Shown here piece by piece: positions 5,795-13,437 of a stretch of 22,597 nt of DNA. Numbering within the stretch: position 1 is the stretch's first letter; every line of letters starts with the position of its first letter. Position numbers and translations under genes: made by a program. The notes under the pieces are model-generated. The model worked only from the letters and a program-made list of their open reading frames with translations. It searched no databases and had not been told where the DNA came from. The stretch comes from JANQKX01 sp039028695 (GTDB lineage: Bacteria; Pseudomonadota; Alphaproteobacteria; Kiloniellales; Kiloniellaceae): contig JBCCHN010000080.1 of the NCBI GenBank assembly GCA_039028695.1, positions 1 to 22,597 of the forward strand. The letters run 5' to 3'.

Positions 5795-8679
5795 GCTGCA
5801 CCTCTTTGCTCACCAAGGGTTTCCCGTAAGGCCGCCAAAAGGGCCTCTCGGTCATTTTTGGCTACGTAGTCATCAAATCCCACGTCCCTGCCCTTTTGCA
5901 GATCCGCCGGACTCGTAAAGGCGGACAGCGCAACGATGGGTGTATTCGCCCAGCGCCGTTGGTTCTTGATCTGCTGGGCGAACTCGAATCCGTTTGTATC
6001 CGGCATCTCGATGTCCGATACAATTATGTCGAAGCTTTCTCCGGCGTTGCAGAGCCTCAGGGCCTGATCGGCCGATTCCGCGGTCACCACGTCGTAACCG
6101 GCAACGGACAAGAGGGGCCGCAGCATATTTCGGAAAAAGTGACTATCATCGACCAGCAATAGTCGTGTCCGACCGCCCGGTTCTCCACTGCTGGCACCTA
6201 CCCGGTCAAACCAGTCGGAAAAGGCCTGGTTTAGGAAATAACCCGTATCGACAATATCCGTAGCCTTGCCGTCAACAACCGCGGTTCCCAAATAGCCTTC
6301 GCAGGCCGAGCCAATTTCAACAGCCAGGTGGTCCTCGACGATGTCGATCACCTCTTCCACCACTAGGCCCATGGAGCGATCCTGATCCGAGAAAACCAGG
6401 ACCGATTGCAGACCACTGTCGCCAAGCTGTTTTTCGGGATCCATGCAGATCAAGGGCATAAGCTGGCCCCGATATTGGACAACATAGCTGCCGTTCGAGT
6501 TCTCGACAGTTGAGAGGTCAATCTCCTCAAGCCGTGCGATCAGCTCAAGCGGCACGGCCTTAGGCGTCTCATCGACGGCCCTGAAGACCAGCATGGATAC
6601 CTTGCCGTGGCTCACCATCTGGTTCGCTGCCTCGTCCTTCTTGTTCGTCAGATCGTTGGCCATGTTAATTTCCCCGGTCGCCGCGGCAATGCCGTTAGGA
6701 TCCAGGATCATCACTACGCTGCCGTCGCCCAAAATTGTGTTGCCTGAGAAAAGCTGCAGGTTCCGCAATATGGGCGCAACCGGCTTCACCACAATTTCCT
6801 CGGTGTCAAACACCCGGTCGACGATAATGCCCATGGAATAGGCACCGATTTGCGCAACAACGACAAAGAGTTCTTTGTCGTCTCCATCTTCGCCGGACAG
6901 GGCATGGTGTTCCTCTTCGCCAGATCCCTCAAGGGGAGTATCAGCTCCATTAGGCGACTTTAGTTCCATCAACTCTGCCAGGTTTACCAGGGGCAAAAGA
7001 CGGTTTCGCAATCTGAGAACCGGTGTCCCATTAATGCGTTCGACGGTATGTTCGGTTCGCGAGGAGGCCCGCACGAGCTCGACCACCGAGAGTTGGGGAA
7101 TGGCGAAACGCTCTGCACCGGCCTCAACGATTAGGGCCGAGACAATAGCCAAGGTCAGGGGGATCTTGATGGTGACCTGGGTTCCTTGGCCCTGCTGAGA
7201 ACTCAGCTCGATGGTGCCGCCGATCTTTTCGATATTGGTGCGTACCACGTCCATGCCCACGCCCCGGCCGGACACGGCGGTTACTTCGGTGGCGGTCGAA
7301 AAGCCGGGCTTAAATATAAACTGTTGGATCTGCTGTTCCGACAGGCTCGCAAAATCCGCCTCGGTGGCCAAGCCATTGGCGACGGATTTGGCTTTGATGG
7401 CATCAATATTGAGCCCGCGCCCGTCATCGGAAATTTGAATGATAATGTGTCCACCTTCGTGATAGGCGGCTAGGGTAATGGTTCCGCCCTCGTCCTTACC
7501 GGCGGCGACACGGTCGGCCGGCATTTCGAGACCATGGTCTGCCGAATTGCGCACCATGTGGGTCAAGGGATCCTTGATCAGCTCCAGTACTTGGCGGTCC
7601 AGTTCAGTTTCGGCACCCTGCATAACCAGCTCGATGCTCTTGCCCAATTCGTGGGAGAGATCGCGGATAATGCGGGGCAACTTGGCCCAGGCGTTGCCGA
7701 TGGGCTGCATGCGCGTGGCCATGACTCCTTCCTGGAGCTCTGAGACCACATAGTTCAGCCGCTGTAAGGGTGCCGCGAACTCGCTTTCCTTTTGGTCGCG
7801 CAAAATCTGTAGCAGCTGGTTACGGGTCAGGACCAATTCCGAGGCCATGGTCATCAAATCTTCAAGAACATCCACATTCACGCGGATGGACTGATTGGCA
7901 ACGGAATCTTTTTTGACTTTCTTGTTGTCCCCGCCGGCTGATGCAGCCGGTTTCGGCTTTGCTGGCGCCGCCGCAACCTGCGGCTCGGACTGGGATTCAG
8001 GCTTCGTCTCTGGGACCTGCGTCTCTGGGACCTGCGTCTCTAGGGGCTGATCAACCGGCGGCGTGCTTCCCGTAACGACGCCGCTTGCCGCTTCCATGGC
8101 TGCGGCCTCGGCCGCTAACTCCTCGGGGCCTTTGGCGTTTAGGAAGGCCAGCTCCAGCTCGTCCATGGTAACTTCCGGGGCTTCTTCGATGACGCCCTCC
8201 GCGGACGTTGCCATCGTCTCACCTTGTTCGGCGGCAATAGCGGACATCTCCGCTGAGGCCATTTCCACAGGGGCTTCAGCGCTCGGCATTTCGGTCGCTC
8301 CGCCACCCTCGGCAAAGGCGTTCAATTGATCGATCAGTTCCTGGTCATTACCTTCGGGTTCGGCCTCGGTTTCCTCCAAGGCGTCCAAAAGCTCGCGAAT
8401 TCGGTCCAGGCACTGCAAGATCAGGGTTACGGCCTGTGGGGTGACCTCCAATTCCCCGTCCCGGACTTTGCCCAGAACGTTTTCTCCGGCATGAGCCACA
8501 CTTTCCAGCCGCGGCAAGCCCAAAAACCCGCAAGTTCCCTTAATGGTATGCACCAATCGGAAAATGTTACTGAGCAGATCTTGGTCGTTGGGGTTTTGTT
8601 CAAGTTTTACGATTTGGCCGTCGAGTTCAGATAGGCTTTCCGCCGTTTCCGTGACAAATTCTCTGAGGAGATCGTCCAT
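5791..8679 (-). CDS. cheA: Hybrid chemotaxis histidine kinase CheA with two CheW-like modules and a receiver domain
   Basis: This 962-residue kinase receives receptor signals and phosphorylates CheY and CheB. Domains in order: HPt with phosphorylatable H44 in RLVHTIKG; an acidic, Ala/Pro-rich linker (about 110-260) with no recognisable P2; a dimerisation helix pair (about 265-335); the ATPase (about 365-507, N box HMVRNSADH 374-382, DDGRG 418-422, GRGVGMD 471-477); a first CheW-like P5 (about 510-665); a second CheW-like module (about 690-825); and a receiver (about 837-955) with D844-D845, D889 and K941. The lysine is followed by Asn instead of the usual Pro. The usual CheA has one P5 and no receiver. 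It is the first gene of the operon, overlaps cheW by ATGA, and starts at an ATG with an AAGG upstream. The receiver may be a phosphate sink or feedback input, which is inferred. Confidence 0.96.
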   Translation of the reverse strand: MDDLLREFVTETAESLSELDGQIVKLEQNPNDQDLLSNIFRLVHTIKGTCGFLGLPRLESVAHAGENVLGKVRDGELEVTPQAVTLILQCLDRIRELLDALEETEAEPEGNDQELIDQLNAFAEGGGATEMPSAEAPVEMASAEMSAIAAEQGETMATSAEGVIEEAPEVTMDELELAFLNAKGPEELAAEAAAMEAASGVVTGSTPPVDQPLETQVPETQVPETKPESQSEPQVAAAPAKPKPAASAGGDNKKVKKDSVANQSIRVNVDVLEDLMTMASELVLTRNQLLQILRDQKESEFAAPLQRLNYVVSELQEGVMATRMQPIGNAWAKLPRIIRDLSHELGKSIELVMQGAETELDRQVLELIKDPLTHMVRNSADHGLEMPADRVAAGKDEGGTITLAAYHEGGHIIIQISDDGRGLNIDAIKAKSVANGLATEADFASLSEQQIQQFIFKPGFSTATEVTAVSGRGVGMDVVRTNIEKIGGTIELSSQQGQGTQVTIKIPLTLAIVSALIVEAGAERFAIPQLSVVELVRASSRTEHTVERINGTPVLRLRNRLLPLVNLAELMELKSPNGADTPLEGSGEEEHHALSGEDGDDKELFVVVAQIGAYSMGIIVDRVFDTEEIVVKPVAPILRNLQLFSGNTILGDGSVVMILDPNGIAAATGEINMANDLTNKKDEAANQMVSHGKVSMLVFRAVDETPKAVPLELIARLEEIDLSTVENSNGSYVVQYRGQLMPLICMDPEKQLGDSGLQSVLVFSDQDRSMGLVVEEVIDIVEDHLAVEIGSACEGYLGTAVVDGKATDIVDTGYFLNQAFSDWFDRVGASSGEPGGRTRLLLVDDSHFFRNMLRPLLSVAGYDVVTAESADQALRLCNAGESFDIIVSDIEMPDTNGFEFAQQIKNQRRWANTPIVALSAFTSPADLQKGRDVGFDDYVAKNDREALLAALRETLGEQRGAA
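8011..8040 (-). repeat. Exact 15-bp tandem duplication in the cheA linker
   Basis: TGGGACCTGCGTCTC occurs twice in direct succession (8011-8025, 8026-8040). It is in frame and encodes a doubled V-P-E-T-Q unit inside the disordered linker between the HPt and dimerisation domains, so it only changes linker length. Confidence 0.85.
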
Positions 8680-9038
8680 CGTTTTAACTGCCTTTTTTCC
8701 TGCACGGGTCCGACCTGATCGAGGACCGCGCCTGTTAACCTTGTCCTCAATGGTCCGGAAAAGGTGGCAAAGACAGGTTAAAATCCCCTTTAGTTAAAAG
8801 GTTGTAACGGCATTTCTATTGTAATAACTCCGTCAAGAGAAAAAGCTTTGGCTGGCCATTCGGAAATTCCTCTTGTATTGGAGCTCCAATTTACCCCCGT
8901 TCCGGGCACCCGCTAGCTTGTGTCGCCGCCACAGTTTGACCTTGCGAATGCCTCCCCATTCCGGTTACTTGGCGGAACGGCTGACGGCCAAGGGTTCGGA
9001 ATCACGAATACCTTCGGATTTACCACTTTTTAGTCGAG
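8680..9038. promoter_or_regulatory. cheA-permease divergent spacer with TTAAC half-sites and a palindrome
   Basis: No gene is seen in this stretch. On the minus strand, upstream of cheA, TTAAC motifs occur at 8793-8797, 8777-8781 and 8734-8738 (the last within palindromic GTTAAC). The first two are part of TTTTAAC direct repeats 16 bp apart. These are CtrA-like half-sites, but none has the TTAA-N7-TTAAC spacing; the nearest is TTAA-N6-GTAAC at 8794-8808 on the plus strand. A 14-bp perfect palindrome lies at 8877-8890. No clear sigma-70 hexamer pair could be fixed for either direction. Confidence 0.4.
8877..8890. promoter_or_regulatory. Perfect 14-bp palindrome, possible operator
   Basis: ATTGGAGCTCCAAT reads identically on both strands and lies about 150 bp upstream of the permease gene and 200 bp upstream of cheA. 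It is not a Fur or Irr box that I recognise. Its role as an operator is a guess based on symmetry and position. Confidence 0.25.
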
Positions 9039-10778
9039 TTGCCCTTGTCGAGCTCACCCGCACAAACTGACCACAGTGATTTTGCGGCCGGGCCCCCTGG
9101 CCCGGCGGGTCGCTTGTCGCGGCGCCGAACGGGCCAAGGCTTGGGGCCCTTGGGCTGGAGCGCCCTGGGCATCGCCCTGCTCTTTTCCATTCCCATCTTA
9201 TCGGTGCTCTCTAGTTTATTCACGCCAAGTGAGGGGACCTGGGCCCACCTGGCCTCCACCGTTTTACCTGGCTATGTCTTGAACACCACGATCCTACTCT
9301 TTGGGGTGGGCATTGGGGCCGCCGTGATCGGGACGGGAACCGCCTGGCTGGTGACCATGTGTCGCTTTCCGGGGTGCCGCATTTTTGAATGGATGCTGAT
9401 CCTGCCCCTGGCGGTGCCGGCCTATGTCATGGCCTATACCTACACGGACTTCTTGCAGGTTTCCGGGGCATTCCAGAGCAGCCTGCGCGCCCTCACCGGC
9501 TGGCAGTATGGCGATTACTGGTTTCCCAGTGTCCGCTCCCTGGGCGGTGCCGTGGCCATGCTTATCCTGGTGCTTTACCCTTATGTTTACATGCTGGCCC
9601 GTGCCGCCTTTTTAGAGCAATCGGCCTGTGCCTTGGAAGTAAGCCGCACCCTCGGGTGTAGCCCCTGGGCCACTTTCCGTAGAGTGGCATTACCCCTGGC
9701 TCGCCCCGCTATCGCCGCCGGCACCGCCCTGGTTCTTATGGAGACCCTGGCGGATTACGGGACCGTATCCTTTTTCGGGGTGCCCACCTTTACCACCGGC
9801 ATTGTGCGCTCCTGGTTTGCCTTTGGGGATCGAGTTTCCGCCGCCCAGCTTTCCAGCATCTTGCTGGCCTTTGTCTTTGCCGTCCTTCTTTTCGAGCTCT
9901 GGAGCCGCGGACCGGCCCGCTATCACCACACCTCCATCCGTTATCAGCAACTGCCGCACATGGACCTGAGCGGCTGGAGAGCAGCGCTGGCCATCTTGGC
10001 CTGCGTCTTTCCCATCATCTTTGGCTTTCTGCTGCCGGGCGCCATTTTGCTGGACATGGCGATCGACGGGGGCGCGGGTCAATTCTCAAACCGCTACTAC
10101 AGCCTCGTGGGCAATACGGTCATCCTTGCCTCGGTCACCGCCGTTTTTGCGGTCGCCCTGGCGCTGATCATGGCCTATGGCGTTCGCCAGCACGCCAATC
10201 GCTGGACCCGTCTAGCGAACCGGGTGGCGAGCATGGGCTATGCCATCCCCGGCACCGTGATCGCGGTAGGGGTTCTCATTCCCTTCGCCACGTTCGATAA
10301 CGCATTGGATGGTTGGATGCGCCAAACTTTTGACATCTCAACGGGCTTGCTGCTCACCGGCGGTATCGCTGCCCTGGTATTCGCTTACTTGGTGCGCTTT
10401 TTGGCGGTCTCCGTCAACACGGTTGAGGCAAGCTTGGGCAAGATCAAGCCGTCCATGGACGAGGCCGCCCGCACCCTTGGCAAAGGCCCGGGCGCCACTT
10501 TGATGCGCGTTCACGCCCCTCTTATGTGGGGCAGCCTTTTGACGGCCCTCTTGATGGTCTTTGTCGATGTGATGAAAGAGCTGCCGGCCACGCTGGTCAT
10601 GCGGCCTTTTAACTTTGATACCCTTGCGGTCGAGGCCCACAATTTTGCCGCCGACGAACGCCTGGCTCAGGCGGCCCTGCCCTCCCTCACCATCGTGGCT
10701 GTGGGCATTCCCCCCCTAATCATCTTGAGCCGTGCCATTTCCCAGTCCCGGCCAGGGAAGTCCGCACCGCGGACTTAG
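9039..10778 (+). CDS. Ferric-iron-type ABC transporter permease (two fused permease domains)
   Basis: This inner-membrane permease of up to 579 residues belongs to the FbpB/SfuB/AfuB iron(III) importer family. Two MetI-like domains are in tandem (about 75-285 and 350-565), each with an EAA loop for contact with the ATPase: EVSRTLGCSPWATF at about 200-213 and DEAARTLGKGPGATLMR at about 474-490. About 12 hydrophobic segments are visible, and MCRFPGCRIFEWMLILPLA and AVPAYVMAYTYTDFL are family-like. The start is uncertain: there is no ATG, the frame opens after a stop at 8982, and TTG at 9039 or 9045 or a later TTG near residue 34 are the choices. None has a strong ribosome-binding site, and the first 35 residues may not be translated. 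No binding protein or ATPase gene is adjacent, so partners must be elsewhere. Other substrates (for example thiamine or sulfate) are less likely. Confidence 0.88.
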   Translation: MPLSSSPAQTDHSDFAAGPPGPAGRLSRRRTGQGLGPLGWSALGIALLFSIPILSVLSSLFTPSEGTWAHLASTVLPGYVLNTTILLFGVGIGAAVIGTGTAWLVTMCRFPGCRIFEWMLILPLAVPAYVMAYTYTDFLQVSGAFQSSLRALTGWQYGDYWFPSVRSLGGAVAMLILVLYPYVYMLARAAFLEQSACALEVSRTLGCSPWATFRRVALPLARPAIAAGTALVLMETLADYGTVSFFGVPTFTTGIVRSWFAFGDRVSAAQLSSILLAFVFAVLLFELWSRGPARYHHTSIRYQQLPHMDLSGWRAALAILACVFPIIFGFLLPGAILLDMAIDGGAGQFSNRYYSLVGNTVILASVTAVFAVALALIMAYGVRQHANRWTRLANRVASMGYAIPGTVIAVGVLIPFATFDNALDGWMRQTFDISTGLLLTGGIAALVFAYLVRFLAVSVNTVEASLGKIKPSMDEAARTLGKGPGATLMRVHAPLMWGSLLTALLMVFVDVMKELPATLVMRPFNFDTLAVEAHNFAADERLAQAALPSLTIVAVGIPPLIILSRAISQSRPGKSAPRT

Positions 10779-11057
10779 GTAAACCGCCGGGTCTGATAAC
10801 CGCCATGCATCTCAAGGTGATTTTCAATTTAAATTAGTTTCCAGGACAGCCGGCCCAATAGCGCTTCTATATAAAAAAATTTGAGTTGGCAGAATTCGAC
10901 CAAGGGTATAAATTGCCGCTCATTAGAGTAATTTGATATAAATTTGTCATTATTTTTGTTATAGTACTTCAGTTTAGGTGGTGATTTTTATTCAAAATAT
11001 TTCAAACTATCTTCGTCGACAGTCTGTTTTTCCACTCATTATGCGGATGCTAATTTA
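10779..11057 (+). promoter_or_regulatory. AT-rich leader upstream of the flippase gene, with promoter-like elements
   Basis: This gap is visibly AT-rich compared with the genes on either side, especially 10860-11057. TTGCCG at 10913-10918 and TATAAA at 10937-10942 are 18 bp apart and make the best promoter pair. A second TATAAA is at 10907 and a TATAGT at 10960. No convincing terminator for the upstream permease gene was found. Low GC at the edge of a surface-polysaccharide locus is common and can mark silencing or a transferred segment, which is inference. Confidence 0.4.
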
Positions 11058-12362
11058 TTGATAAATATTAAAAATATAGGCAACCTGGGATTTGCTAGGG
11101 TTGTCCTACAGAGTTCATTTTTAGTCTTCCTCGTCAGAGCATTCGCCGCGGTCCTGGTATTTGGGTTGCATGTCTATCTGGCCAGATCCCTTGGCGTTTC
11201 CGAATACGGCCAGTTTGTCTTTTATTTTCAGCTGATTTTTATTGCGGCCACCGTCCTGCCTTTTGGAATGGATCACGCTATTGTTCGCTTTTTGCCCGCC
11301 TACCGGGAAAAATCGGAGAAACAAAGCGAGATTTCGATTGTTTCATTTGGCGTCCTTCTGACGGGCCTCGTTTTTGTCCTCCTGGTGGGCCTGACCATTG
11401 CGGCCTATTTCATCTTTCAAGATTCCCTTAAGATTGAGTTCTTGTTTGTGGGGCTCTTAATCGTCTTTGTGCTGGCCTCGGTTCAAGTTTTCACCTCGGT
11501 GTTGCGAAGCTACCGGGCCTACTTTAAGGCTCAAGTGCCGCCGGAGCTCATGTATCCCTTCCTATTCCTAACCTCGGCCTTTTTGCTGTGGCAGGTCTTT
11601 GTGGTTCAAGCGACGGCCATTTCCGCCCTGGTATGCTTGCTGATTGCCGCGACCATTTCCCTTTCGACCCTGGTTTACCTGGCCCGAGGCTATCTGCCGC
11701 CGCTCAAATCTCTAAAGTTCGAGGGCAAGACCTGGATGGCCGTGTCGATTCCCCTCATGGCCGGTGCGCTGGTCCTGGATCTGGAAGACCGGCTGAACAT
11801 TATCATTTTGGATTGGCTTCTAACCTCAAGCGATGTTGGCATCTATTCCACGAGCAACCGGATTGGTGGGCTGTCCCTCTTTTTAAATACGGCCTTTATC
11901 TTCGTCTTGGGTCCCATCATTTCCGCCAATTGGTTTGGCGGCGAACGCCATCGGGTGTTTCAAGCCTATTGGCTGGTGGGTGTATGTAACTGTGCCTTTG
12001 CCTGGGTCATCGTGAGCGCCATTTACTTTTTCGGTGATCAGATCCTCGCCATTTTCGGGCCGGAATTCGCCGCCGGGCGGGATGCGGCCCTTATCTTCTC
12101 CACCTTCCTGGCCCTCAGCACCATGGCGGGACCGGTTGGGGTCTTGCTGAACATGACGGGCCACCAAAATATCCTGCTGATCTTGATCGGCTCTGCAGCG
12201 GTTCTGTCATGCACCTTGTGTTACCTGCTGGTACCGCATTTGGGGTTTGAGGCGGCGGCTTGGGCCTCTGGCATTTCCCATCTATTTTGGCGTTATTGTG
12301 CTGCGGTCTATGCTTATTTCAAGCTGGTGCGACCAACACGGCTTGCGGGGTCAACGGGTTGA
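11058..12362 (+). CDS. Wzx-type polysaccharide flippase (MOP superfamily)
   Basis: This integral membrane protein of 434 residues is of the oligosaccharide flippase type, which moves lipid-linked repeat units across the inner membrane. About 12 hydrophobic segments are spread along the chain. The N-terminal pattern FGLHVYLARSLGVSEYGQF at about 36-54 and the Asp-containing FGMDHAIVRFLPAYREK at about 73-89 are typical of Wzx/PST exporters. TTG at 11058 is the only usable start in frame before the first membrane helix; there is no good ribosome-binding site, so the start is tentative. Its stop overlaps the ATG of the next gene by one base, indicating an operon with the predicted propeller gene and probably asnB. 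Substrate is unknown; a uronic-acid-containing unit is inferred from the neighbours. Confidence 0.88.
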   Translation: MINIKNIGNLGFARVVLQSSFLVFLVRAFAAVLVFGLHVYLARSLGVSEYGQFVFYFQLIFIAATVLPFGMDHAIVRFLPAYREKSEKQSEISIVSFGVLLTGLVFVLLVGLTIAAYFIFQDSLKIEFLFVGLLIVFVLASVQVFTSVLRSYRAYFKAQVPPELMYPFLFLTSAFLLWQVFVVQATAISALVCLLIAATISLSTLVYLARGYLPPLKSLKFEGKTWMAVSIPLMAGALVLDLEDRLNIIILDWLLTSSDVGIYSTSNRIGGLSLFLNTAFIFVLGPIISANWFGGERHRVFQAYWLVGVCNCAFAWVIVSAIYFFGDQILAIFGPEFAAGRDAALIFSTFLALSTMAGPVGVLLNMTGHQNILLILIGSAAVLSCTLCYLLVPHLGFEAAAWASGISHLFWRYCAAVYAYFKLVRPTRLAGSTG

Positions 12363-13366
12363 TGCAAAGTGATCCCTGCAATAGGCCGAGCCGGTTTTTG
12401 GTCACTGGCGGCCAGCAGAACCGAGCACAGCTTCAAAAGCTTGCTAAGTTTAACCTTGGCGTGGCCTCGACGATTGATTTGGAGCGCGCAAGTGTTTCAC
12501 GAACCTTCGACTACAAATCATCCGACGAAAACGCCCCCCCTAAAGAGTTGGATATGAACTTTACCGCCGGCAGCGTCTGCGGTGACGAGGTCATCATCCC
12601 CACTACCACCGAATTGCTAATCTATGACAAGGGGACACTTTCCTTGAAGGGGGTCATCAGTCATCCCATTTTCAACGATGTCCACCATGTGGTCAGGGAT
12701 TACGATCAAAGCTTCCTGGTGGCATCAACCGGCTTGGACGGGATTGCCCGCATCGACACTCAAGGCAAGCTCGTCGAGGAATGGAGTGTTCTGGAACAAT
12801 CGGTATGGGATCATTTTGACAGCGACACCGATTACAGGAAAAAATCAACCAAGCCCCATCGTTCACACCCCAACTACGTCTTTCGCCTAGATGAGGAAAT
12901 TTGGGCCACGCGTTTTCGACAAAAAGACGCCATTTGCCTAACCAATCGAAGCAAAAGGATACCCCTGGACATCGAAAAGCCCCACGACGGTGTCGTCTTT
13001 GGGAAGCATGTATATTTTACCATTGTCAGCGGCTATGTTGTTCAAGTCGACATCGAAAGCCTGGATGTCACGAAAGTTTATGACCTCAACCAGATGAACA
13101 TGGGCGCCAAGGCTTTGGGATGGTGCCGAAGCATAGCCCCCTTGGGAAATGAGGAATTTCTCGTTGGCTTTTCTCGGCTCAGGCCCACTCTTTTGCGGCA
13201 GAACATAACCTGGATCTCGGAAAGGTTCTTTTCCGATAAGCTTCTTGCGGACAGCTTTCCCACAAGAGTGGTGCACTATGACTTAAAGGCCATGAAAGTT
13301 ATTCGGGAGTATAATCTGGAGGACCTCAACATGGCGGTGGTCTTTTCCATTCTACCGCTTGGATAG
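12362..13366 (+). CDS. Unknown protein of a polysaccharide locus, possibly a beta-propeller
   Basis: I do not recognise a named family. The 334-residue product consists of short strand-turn repeats with recurring hydrophobic-Gly/Asp patterns (for example GSVCGDEVIIPTTTELLIYD, VVRDYDQSFLVASTGLDG, VVFGKHVYFTIVSGYVVQVD), which suggests a six- or seven-bladed propeller of the kind seen in aryl-sulfotransferase-like or NHL-like proteins. No catalytic motif is evident. The chosen ATG shares one base with the flippase stop (TGATG), a classic coupled junction. A longer form from TTG at 12260 would overlap the flippase gene by 103 bp and add a hydrophobic, signal-peptide-like N-terminus. Location (cytoplasm or periplasm) therefore depends on the start. 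It lies between flippase and amidotransferase genes, so a role in glycan assembly or modification is plausible but unproven. Confidence 0.7.
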   Translation: MQSDPCNRPSRFLVTGGQQNRAQLQKLAKFNLGVASTIDLERASVSRTFDYKSSDENAPPKELDMNFTAGSVCGDEVIIPTTTELLIYDKGTLSLKGVISHPIFNDVHHVVRDYDQSFLVASTGLDGIARIDTQGKLVEEWSVLEQSVWDHFDSDTDYRKKSTKPHRSHPNYVFRLDEEIWATRFRQKDAICLTNRSKRIPLDIEKPHDGVVFGKHVYFTIVSGYVVQVDIESLDVTKVYDLNQMNMGAKALGWCRSIAPLGNEEFLVGFSRLRPTLLRQNITWISERFFSDKLLADSFPTRVVHYDLKAMKVIREYNLEDLNMAVVFSILPLG

Positions 13367-13423
13367 ATGTGGGATAGATACGGGAACGGATTGGCGGAAA
13401 TTTTGCCGTTGGTCCTAACGTAA

Positions 13424-13437
13424 AGGATAAGACTTTG
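13424..13437 (+). promoter_or_regulatory. asnB: Ribosome-binding site fixing a TTG start for asnB
   Basis: AGGA at 13424-13427 lies seven bases before TTG at 13435. The second codon is TGC, giving the N-terminal Cys that class II glutamine amidotransferases need, so this TTG must be the true start despite being a rare codon. Confidence 0.85.

Noticed and set aside
8873..9070. Small plus-strand frame before the permease gene
   Set aside because: No homology recognised, and it overlaps the permease start in another frame.
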